DNA of 44,783 nucleotides from Nitrospira sp. (lineage in GTDB: Bacteria; UBA9089; CG2-30-40-21; SBAY01). This document shows, in pieces, positions 24,333-30,826 of this stretch. A program made the translations under genes and the position numbers. The notes beneath the pieces are model-generated. The model was not told the origin of the DNA, ran no database searches, and saw only the letters and a program-made list of their open reading frames with translations. Positions within the stretch are counted from its first letter, which is position 1. Each line of letters opens with the position of its first letter. The stretch lies in the NCBI GenBank assembly GCA_005239945.1, contig SBAY01000363.1, positions 1-44,783 of the forward strand. Direction: 5' to 3'.

Positions 24333-25595
24333 CTATCCTCTATTTATCGCCATTAAAAACTCCTTATTACTTTTTGTAGCCAGCATTTTCTCAACTATCA
24401 ATTCCATACTCTCAACCGGACTTAAGGGAGTAATTGCCTTACGCAGAAGCCAGACTTTATTTAAATCCGCTTCATCTAAAAGTAATTCTTCTTTGCGTGT
24501 GCCGGATTTAAGTATATTGATTGCAGGGAATAATCTGCGGTCAACTAAACTACGATCCAAAAGTACCTCCATATTCCCAGTGCCTTTGAACTCCTCAAAG
24601 ATAACATCATCCATTCTACTACCGGTATCAATCAAGGCGGTAGCTAAAATAGTCAAACTGCCGCCTTCTTCAATATTTCGTGCCGCACCAAAGAATCTCT
24701 TTGGCCGCTGTAAAGCATTTGAATCCACACCACCGGAAAGCACCTTACCTGAGGTAGGTACTACCTGATTATGTGCCCGGGCTAATCGGGTAATGCTATC
24801 TAAAAGAATAACCACATTGTGTTTATGTTCTACCAGCCTTTTTGCCTTTTCGATGACCATATCAGCTACCTGGACATGTCGGGTTGGAGGTTCATCGAAG
24901 GTAGAACTTATCACCTCACCCTTGACAGACCTTTCCATATCCGTAACCTCTTCAGGACGCTCATCAATCAATAAAACAATTAATTTTATATCCGGGTGAT
25001 TAGTGGTAATCGAATTAGCTAATTTCTGTAATAAAACCGTTTTCCCTGTGCGTGGTGGTGCCACAATCAATCCTCGCTGACCGGCTCCAATAGGTGTAAG
25101 TAAATCCATAATCCGCATAGATATTTCTTCTGCCCCTCGTTCTAAGTGAATCCTTTTCTGGGGATATAATGGTGTCAGGTTATCAAATAATATCCTATCT
25201 GAGGCCTTAGATGGGTCATTAAAATTAACAGCCTCTACCTTCAGAAGGGCAAAAAACTTCTCGTTCTCCTTAGGTGGTCTTATTTGCCCGGAGACCGTAT
25301 CCCCTGTCTTTAGACTAAATTTCCTTATCTGGGAAGGTGAGATATAAATATCATCAGGGGAAGGCAGGTAATTATATTTTGGAGACCTTAAAAAACCATA
25401 TCCATCAGGCAATGTCTCCAATACCCCTTCACCAAACAAAAGCCCTTTTTCTTGTGCTTGAGCTTGTAAAATGGCAAAGATAAGCTCTTGCTTTTTCATC
25501 CCACTTACACCCTCGATTTTCAAATTATGGGCTAAGTCGCTTAATTTTGAAATACTCATCCCTTGCAAGTCCACTAAGTTAAGTTGTGCTTCCAC
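24333..25595 (-). CDS. rho: transcription termination factor Rho
   Basis: Hexameric RNA helicase that ends transcription. The 420-aa protein shows the Rho N-terminal SAP-like helices (MSISKLSDLAHNLKIEG), the RNA-binding OB fold (about 60-130, GYGFLRSPKYNYLPSPDDIY), the P-loop PPRTGKTVLLQ, Walker B VIVLLIDERPEE-type residues and the Q/R-loop region VDSNALQRPKRFFGAARNIEEGG. It is complete. The start is GTG at 25595 with GGAGG 8 nt upstream. That ribosome binding site is the end of a D-family repeat shared with the porin gene. Confidence 0.96.
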   Translation of the reverse strand: MEAQLNLVDLQGMSISKLSDLAHNLKIEGVSGMKKQELIFAILQAQAQEKGLLFGEGVLETLPDGYGFLRSPKYNYLPSPDDIYISPSQIRKFSLKTGDTVSGQIRPPKENEKFFALLKVEAVNFNDPSKASDRILFDNLTPLYPQKRIHLERGAEEISMRIMDLLTPIGAGQRGLIVAPPRTGKTVLLQKLANSITTNHPDIKLIVLLIDERPEEVTDMERSVKGEVISSTFDEPPTRHVQVADMVIEKAKRLVEHKHNVVILLDSITRLARAHNQVVPTSGKVLSGGVDSNALQRPKRFFGAARNIEEGGSLTILATALIDTGSRMDDVIFEEFKGTGNMEVLLDRSLVDRRLFPAINILKSGTRKEELLLDEADLNKVWLLRKAITPLSPVESMELIVEKMLATKSNKEFLMAINRG

Positions 25596-25599
25596 TATT

Positions 25600-25796
25600 T
25601 TTTCCTCCTTTTACACACATTTTTTAGCCACAAAAACACAAAGACACTAAAAAGCTTTGAACCTGAAGCATAGAGCCTGGAGAAAAAGGATTTCCATGCT
25701 CCGTGCTCTTTGCTCAATGCTAATTCTTCGTGTCTTGGTGACTTTGTGGTACATCTCCCCTTCCTTAACATTATCTCATTTTGCAGAAATCCTTTT
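25600..25796 (-). repeat. D-family dispersed repeat, copy 3 (inverted)
   Basis: Read on the minus strand it begins AAGGATTTCTGCAAAATGAG directly after the CBS-PAS stop, runs through the GAGCACGGAGCATGG core, and ends GTGTGTAAAAGGAGGAAAAA, the rho ribosome binding site. It therefore fills the whole intergenic space. Confidence 0.88.
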
Positions 25797-26455
25797 TACT
25801 CTCTACTCTCTACTCTTTTTAAAAGATATATTGCCCCTACCCTTTCTTTGTCCTTTTTAATAGGTACACCGTCATATATAAACTCCTCTCCTTCAATGAA
25901 TATCCTTTCATTGATAATGGATGCGGAAGAATCATACTTCAAAGATGGAAAAACCTCATTTACGGATTTGCCAGTTATTTTTCTTCCACGCCCGGTAATT
26001 ACTAATTCACTACCTAGCGGATTTATATAGGTTATTTCCAACTTATTGTCTATAATCACTATCGGATATGGGAAATCGGAAAAGAGTATTTCATACTGTT
26101 GTTTATCTGCATCCGGACATCCTTCCCAGGCACAAATCAAATCGAATCTATTCCAGTAATCAACTACTCTACCTCTCGTATCCATAACAGGAATAGTCTT
26201 TACCCTCTTGAAATTTTGCAGTAATCCTTGTAAAACTTGATAATCCTTCTCTAAGTTTACAGGTATGAGATGATTGGTGATAACCTTGGTCAATGGTGTA
26301 TCTAAATTTGAGGTAATGGCAGAGGAGGCAATTAAACTATCTTTTACCAATACCCCGATTATACATTTATCCTTGTTCACTACAGGTAGGTTTTTTATGG
26401 GATATTTATAAAAAAAACCTAATATATCACTTTTGGTTCCCCTATCTTTTTTCAT
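25796..26455 (-). CDS. CBS-PAS domain protein
   Basis: Soluble sensor-like protein of about 219 aa with no output domain. A CBS pair is at about 10-115 (YPIKNLPVVNKDKCIIGVLV, then VKTIPVMDTRGRVVDYWNR). A PAS domain is at about 125-215 (FPYPIVIIDNKLEITYINPLG, GKSVNEVFPSL). Such CBS-PAS segments resemble the front half of some sigma54-activator or kinase proteins, so it may be a free-standing signal-binding protein. ATG 26488 is possible but reads repeat-like DNA; ATG 26455 has AAAGG upstream and begins the conserved part. The stop abuts the D3 repeat. Confidence 0.7.
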   Translation of the reverse strand: MKKDRGTKSDILGFFYKYPIKNLPVVNKDKCIIGVLVKDSLIASSAITSNLDTPLTKVITNHLIPVNLEKDYQVLQGLLQNFKRVKTIPVMDTRGRVVDYWNRFDLICAWEGCPDADKQQYEILFSDFPYPIVIIDNKLEITYINPLGSELVITGRGRKITGKSVNEVFPSLKYDSSASIINERIFIEGEEFIYDGVPIKKDKERVGAIYLLKRVESRE

Positions 26456-26672
26456 TCTTGATTGCCTTTGGAGTGCGAAAGATTGCATTCGCTTTGGAAT
26501 GTCAAAGTGTTATTGTGTTTCTAAAAGTGGTACTAAACCATTGGATTTCATATAACCTTAAAATTCCTGAAGTATTAAATAAGTGATTGACATTTATAAG
26601 TAGAACTATTACGAAATTTGATTTTCTTGGCTTCCAGGAAAGATTTTTGGTTGGTTTCACTTTCCATTATAT

Positions 26673-26701
26673 AATATAACATAAAATCTTATTTATGTCA
26701 A
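26673..26701 (-). promoter_or_regulatory. sigma70-type promoter for the CBS-PAS gene
   Basis: Minus strand: TTGACA (26696-26701), a 17-bp spacer, TATATT (26673-26678). The leader to the chosen start is about 210 nt, long enough for regulation. I see no known riboswitch in it. Confidence 0.7.
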
Positions 26702-26749
26702 GTAAAAAATTAAGGAAATTAAAAAAATTCATCTCTTTTAAAAAATCCC

Positions 26750-27031
26750 CCTAACTTTTAATAATCGTTCAAAGGATGGAATTTTTGAGGGGGAAAACCT
26801 TTTGAAAAAGGTTTACCCCCTCAAACTCCCCTTTTCCAAAACTTTTTAACAACAAGAGTATAAAATTTTATTTACCCCATTTCTTATAAATGGGTAAATA
26901 AAATTTTATACTCTTGTGGTTAAAAAGTTTTTAGGAAGAGAGGGGTTTAAGGGGAGAGAAACATTTTTTTCAAAAAGGGTTTCTCTCCCCTTAAAAAACA
27001 CCTCTCTTTGAACAATTACTAAAAGTTGAGG
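26750..27031. repeat. 280-bp element: terminal inverted repeats with three internal hairpins
   Basis: The gap 26489-27018 has no gene. Outer arms CCTAACTTTTAATAATCGTT... (26750-26774) and its complement ending AAAAGTTGAGG (27006-27031) differ at a few positions. Inside are hairpin A (TTGAGGGGG / CCCCCTCAA, 26785-26824), hairpin B (26840-26928, arms about 37 nt with one mismatch, beginning CTTTTTAAC) and hairpin C (AAGGGGAGAGAAAC 26949-26962 / GTTTCTCTCCCCTT 26979-26992, perfect). The right arm contains the lpxK stop. Confidence 0.85.
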
Positions 27032-28083
27032 AATTTCTCCCTGATACTATTCTGCCAGTTTGGAGTGCTAATCTCAAATTTTATCATTAAATAAAGGACA
27101 GGAATGTCAGGGGGGACTACCTCTTTTAGCCGGACCATATCCTTTTCTGTAGTGATGATAAAACTTATTCCCTGTAAGCAATCTATTAATTTATAGACAT
27201 CCTTTTTGGTATAAGCATAATGGTCAGGGTATTTTAGGTGTAGAAAATGTCGTGGGGTAAGTTTCTTTAAAATAGCCTCAAAAGAATCAGGGTCACCTAT
27301 ACTCGATAAGGCTAAAATATCAATATCCTTGATGAATTCTAAGGGGTATTCCTCCTTTGAATCCAGGCTGATAAATTTTATGGGTGTATGTCTGCTTTCT
27401 AATATTGGGGCATTGGGATTAACCCTTTTTAAATCCTGAACAATGGCGGTTCTATTCAATGATTGGTCTATTTTGGTAATAATAAAAATATTTGCCCGTT
27501 TTAAATTCTTAATCGGCTCCCTGAGTATTCCTGCCGGGAAAAGACTGTTATTGCCATAATGGTTCTTGCCGTCTATTAAAACTATGTCCAGATCTCGTTT
27601 AAGTGGCAGGTACTGAAACCCATCGTCAAGGACAATTATTTCCGCCCCAAATTTATCTATGGCATATTTTGCTGATTTGACCCTATCCGTGCCAATAATG
27701 ATTGGCACGGTAGGTAATCGTTTAGCTAAAAGATACGGCTCATCTCCCGACTCGGTCACACCCAGTAGTATTTGCTTACCATCTGAGACAACAGCCATTT
27801 TATTTTCGTTACGACTTTTATAACCTCGGCTTAAAATGGCTACTTTTTTATCGGAAAACAAACGGGCTATTTCGATTATCGCCGGAGTCTTGCCTGTCCC
27901 ACCCAGGGTAATATTGCCGATACTTATGACCTTTGCTGGCGCCTGTGTCTGCCTTAGGAGCTTCGTTTTATAGAGAAATAACCTTAGTTGAACAACTAAA
28001 TAGTAGAGGCAGGAGATAAAATTCAATATAGATAGGATTAATTTGTTACCCTTTTCCTTTTCTCGAATAATGTACTCGATCAT
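27019..28083 (-). CDS. lpxK: tetraacyldisaccharide 4'-kinase
   Basis: Phosphorylates the 4' position of the lipid A disaccharide in the Raetz pathway, at the inner membrane. The 354-aa protein has an N-terminal membrane-associated helix (about 18-38), the P-loop ISIGNITLGGTGKTP at about 54-68, the downstream LSRGYKS and VVSDG motifs, and DDGFQYLPLKRDLDIVLID. It is complete and normal in length. It overlaps the upstream gene by 4 bp (ATGA), so translation is coupled. The last codons and TAG stop are inside the terminal arm of a repeat element. Confidence 0.94.
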   Translation of the reverse strand: MIEYIIREKEKGNKLILSILNFISCLYYLVVQLRLFLYKTKLLRQTQAPAKVISIGNITLGGTGKTPAIIEIARLFSDKKVAILSRGYKSRNENKMAVVSDGKQILLGVTESGDEPYLLAKRLPTVPIIIGTDRVKSAKYAIDKFGAEIIVLDDGFQYLPLKRDLDIVLIDGKNHYGNNSLFPAGILREPIKNLKRANIFIITKIDQSLNRTAIVQDLKRVNPNAPILESRHTPIKFISLDSKEEYPLEFIKDIDILALSSIGDPDSFEAILKKLTPRHFLHLKYPDHYAYTKKDVYKLIDCLQGISFIITTEKDMVRLKEVVPPDIPVLYLMIKFEISTPNWQNSIREKFLNF

Positions 28084-29297
28084 TTTACTCCCTTTATATG
28101 TGGAAAAATAGTCATTCGGATACCAAAATAACCAACGACGGAAAACCCATCAGGCGTCTTCATAAAACATAAATCAAATCCTAAAAACCGCTCAATAGAG
28201 GTATTTATTAATAAATTATCTCCTGAGGGTATAATTCCTTCGATATTAATTTGCCGATTAAATAGTTTTGTATCCAACCCAAAGACAAGTGCCTTTTTAT
28301 CGGATACCTTCATATATTCCGATAATGGATTAAGCAAATGCCCTATTTCGCCAGACATCATACCCAGATGGTAGCCGGTATTTTTAAATTTCTTGCTCAC
28401 CATAAGATATGGATAGCCAAATCTATCGGATTTACCAGAGAATTGACCACCCATCTGGGCAGGGGTAGCCGCCTGACCTTGAATAACTAAAAACCATTCA
28501 TAACCTACTCCAAGTCCAGGGATTTTCTCTTTCTCTTTTAGTAAGCAATACTTAAAGTCTGTTGATAAAAACAGGAATTTGATTGGCTCAAAAAGCTCAC
28601 CACCAGCCATACTATGCCATAATTCACCAATGTAATAGGCGAAGATAAAATCTGCGTTTAGTCCTGATTTACTATCCCGTCTATAAGCAGTTGGAACGAG
28701 TATTAAGCCGGTATTTAAAAGGGTAGGAGTACCAACTGTGACAGTTCCAACGGTCAGGGTTCCATCTAAAGGTGTCGTTTGCGTGCCTGCATCAGTAGTC
28801 GTAGTCCCTTCTGTGAACGAGGGGGTAATTGTGCCTATGGGTGGCGGTTGCTGTGGTGGAGTTACTGTTCCTAATGTAGCAGGAGTACCTACTTGTGGCG
28901 GAGGTGGAGGAGTAATTTCGGGAGTAAGAGTCCCAACCTCGGTAGTTGCCGTTCCAACGGTTAAGGTTCCAGCTAAAGCCGTGGTTTGCGTGGCTGTGGA
29001 AATGATGGTAGTCCCTTCTGCAGACGGCACGGTAATCGTTCCCATGGTTTCCTCCTGTGGTGATTGCTGTGGTGGAATTGTTGTTTCTGATGTGCTGGGA
29101 GTGCCTACCTGGGGAGAAGAAGTAATCTCTGGAATTGAAGTGTCCACCTCCACAGTGGTAGCGGTACCAATTGTTGAAGTTCCCACTACAGGGGTAATTA
29201 TCGGTTCTTCCCACAAGGGTAGTTTCTCATCCAATTCTTGCCCAAAAGCCAATCCAACCATTAAAATTAAATAACCAAGACATAAAATCTTTTGCAT
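28080..29297 (-). CDS. secreted Thr/Pro-rich repeat protein with outer-membrane-like C-terminus
   Basis: Unrecognised 405-aa protein. The signal peptide MQKILCLGYLILMVGLAFG is followed by a low-complexity region (about 30-195) rich in Thr, Val, Pro and Gly. There a unit of roughly 70-80 residues built from PQVGTP, PPQQ and TPLDGTLTVGT-like phrases occurs about twice. The C-terminal 200 residues (from LILVPTAYRRDSKSGLNADF) look like beta strands of an outer-membrane or periplasmic barrel and include the phrase GVGYEWFLVIQG. It is the first gene of the unit with lpxK, so an envelope role is likely. Expansion by DNA repeats is the likely origin of the linker. Confidence 0.65.
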   Translation of the reverse strand: MQKILCLGYLILMVGLAFGQELDEKLPLWEEPIITPVVGTSTIGTATTVEVDTSIPEITSSPQVGTPSTSETTIPPQQSPQEETMGTITVPSAEGTTIISTATQTTALAGTLTVGTATTEVGTLTPEITPPPPPQVGTPATLGTVTPPQQPPPIGTITPSFTEGTTTTDAGTQTTPLDGTLTVGTVTVGTPTLLNTGLILVPTAYRRDSKSGLNADFIFAYYIGELWHSMAGGELFEPIKFLFLSTDFKYCLLKEKEKIPGLGVGYEWFLVIQGQAATPAQMGGQFSGKSDRFGYPYLMVSKKFKNTGYHLGMMSGEIGHLLNPLSEYMKVSDKKALVFGLDTKLFNRQINIEGIIPSGDNLLINTSIERFLGFDLCFMKTPDGFSVVGYFGIRMTIFPHIKGVK

Positions 29298-29316
29298 TGA
29301 GCACCTCGGTATGTAT

Positions 29317-29345
29317 ATTTTACAACCTAATCCTCACTTTGTCAA
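29317..29345 (-). promoter_or_regulatory. sigma70-type promoter for the Thr/Pro-rich protein-lpxK unit
   Basis: Minus strand: TTGACA (29340-29345), a 17-bp spacer, TAAAAT (29317-29322). It is divergent from, and 12 bp away from, the gatB promoter. Confidence 0.75.
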
Positions 29346-29356
29346 CTATTTTTATA

Positions 29357-29385
29357 TTGACTTTCTGCAAAGAACCGTGTATAAT
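29357..29385 (+). promoter_or_regulatory. consensus promoter for gatB, nearly leaderless
   Basis: TTGACT (29357-29362), a 17-bp spacer, TATAAT (29380-29385). The expected +1 is near 29392; the likely start codon is at 29396. Confidence 0.75.
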
Positions 29386-29395
29386 GAAGAATACT

Positions 29396-30826
29396 ATGAA
29401 TTACGAGGCAGTTATTGGTTTAGAAACCCATGTTCAATTAAAGACCAAATCCAAGATATTCTGTGGTTGTTCGACTAATTTTGGGGCTGAACCTAATTCG
29501 CAGACCTGCCCGGTATGTTTAGGGTTTCCTGGTGTATTACCGGTTTTAAATAAAAAGGTGGTGGAACTCGCTCTTAAATCTGCCTTAGCCCTAAATTGTC
29601 GGATTACCCCAAATTGTAAGTTTCACCGCAAAAATTACTTCTACCCTGACCTGCCAAAGGCATACCAGATATCCCAGTATGATGAGCCATTGGCTATTGA
29701 TGGGTATTTAGATGTGGAAGGGGTTAAAATAGGGATTACCCGGGTGCATTTAGAAGAGGATGCGGGCAAACTTATTCATACGCAAGAAGGGGATAGCCTG
29801 GTGGATTATAATCGTTGTGGGATGCCGTTAATTGAGATAGTCAGCCACCCTGATTTAAAAACTCCACACCAGGCTTATGAATACCTCACGAATTTAAAAG
29901 CTATCCTCGAATACCTCGAGGTCTCAGATTGCAATATGGAAGAGGGGTCATTACGCTGTGATGCCAATGTCTCCATTAGACCTGTTGGACAGGTTGAACT
30001 CGGCACGAAAACCGAGGTAAAAAATATGAATTCCTTCAAGGCGGTAGAGCGGGCACTAACCTATGAAATAGAAAGGCAGATTAAGGTTGTTCAACAAGGC
30101 GAGCAAATTAACCAGGAGACAAGGTTGTGGGATGAGAAAAAGGAGATAACTACCCCGATGCGAAGCAAAGAGGAGGCTCATGATTACCGCTATTTCCCAG
30201 AGCCTGATTTAGTGCCGTTAGAGGTCTCACAGGAGTGGACAGAGAAGATAAAAGCCGGTATCCCAGAATTACCTCAAGCCAAAAGACAGCGATTCATGGC
30301 AGGCTACGAATTACCACCTTATGATGCCCAGGTATTGACGGCAAACAAATCTTTAGCCGATTTCTTCGAAAATACCACCAAACTCTATCCAAAACCAAAG
30401 ATGGTCAGCAATTGGATAATGACCGAGGTGTTAGGCTATTTAGCTGGGGCAAATTTAGATATTAGCCAATCTAAACTTACCCCAACACATCTGGTTAAAA
30501 TGTTAGAACTGATTGATACCGGCACGATAAGTGGTAAAATTGGTAAAGAGGTATTGCCTGAAATATTTAAAACCGGTAGAGCGCCGGTTGAAATAATTCA
30601 GGAAAAAGGGCTAACTCAAATCACAGATGGAGATGAGATAGTAAAGGTGATTGAGCAGGTAATCACGGAGAACCCAAAGGCAGTTGAAGACTATAAAGCC
30701 GGTAAAAAGGAGACATTAGGTTTCCTGGTCGGTCAGGTGATGAAACTGACCAAAGGTAAGGCAAACCCGCAGCTCACAAATAAACTTTTGCAAGAAAGAA
30801 TAGGACTTGACCTATTCTTGTTGTAG
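29396..30826 (+). CDS. gatB: Asp-tRNA(Asn)/Glu-tRNA(Gln) amidotransferase subunit B
   Basis: Kinase/tRNA-binding subunit of GatCAB, which amidates mischarged tRNA. It starts MNYEAVIGLETHVQLKTKSK, the canonical GatB opening. It then shows the zinc-site cysteines of KIFCGCS and CPVCLGFPG, KNYFYPDLPKAYQISQYD, and the C-terminal GatB/YqeY domain ending QVMKLTKGKANPQL. The frame is open to 29297, but those codons cross two promoters. ATG 29396 starts the conserved domain and gives 476 aa, the normal length. There is no ribosome binding site; the mRNA would begin about 4 nt before the ATG. Its 3' end overlaps the convergent gene by 15 bp. Confidence 0.95.
   Translation: MNYEAVIGLETHVQLKTKSKIFCGCSTNFGAEPNSQTCPVCLGFPGVLPVLNKKVVELALKSALALNCRITPNCKFHRKNYFYPDLPKAYQISQYDEPLAIDGYLDVEGVKIGITRVHLEEDAGKLIHTQEGDSLVDYNRCGMPLIEIVSHPDLKTPHQAYEYLTNLKAILEYLEVSDCNMEEGSLRCDANVSIRPVGQVELGTKTEVKNMNSFKAVERALTYEIERQIKVVQQGEQINQETRLWDEKKEITTPMRSKEEAHDYRYFPEPDLVPLEVSQEWTEKIKAGIPELPQAKRQRFMAGYELPPYDAQVLTANKSLADFFENTTKLYPKPKMVSNWIMTEVLGYLAGANLDISQSKLTPTHLVKMLELIDTGTISGKIGKEVLPEIFKTGRAPVEIIQEKGLTQITDGDEIVKVIEQVITENPKAVEDYKAGKKETLGFLVGQVMKLTKGKANPQLTNKLLQERIGLDLFLL

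Noticed and set aside
28738..29274. 178-codon plus-strand frame rich in Val/Pro/Gly
   Set aside because: It mirrors the Thr/Pro-rich repeat region of the minus-strand gene, which has a signal peptide, promoter and ribosome binding site.
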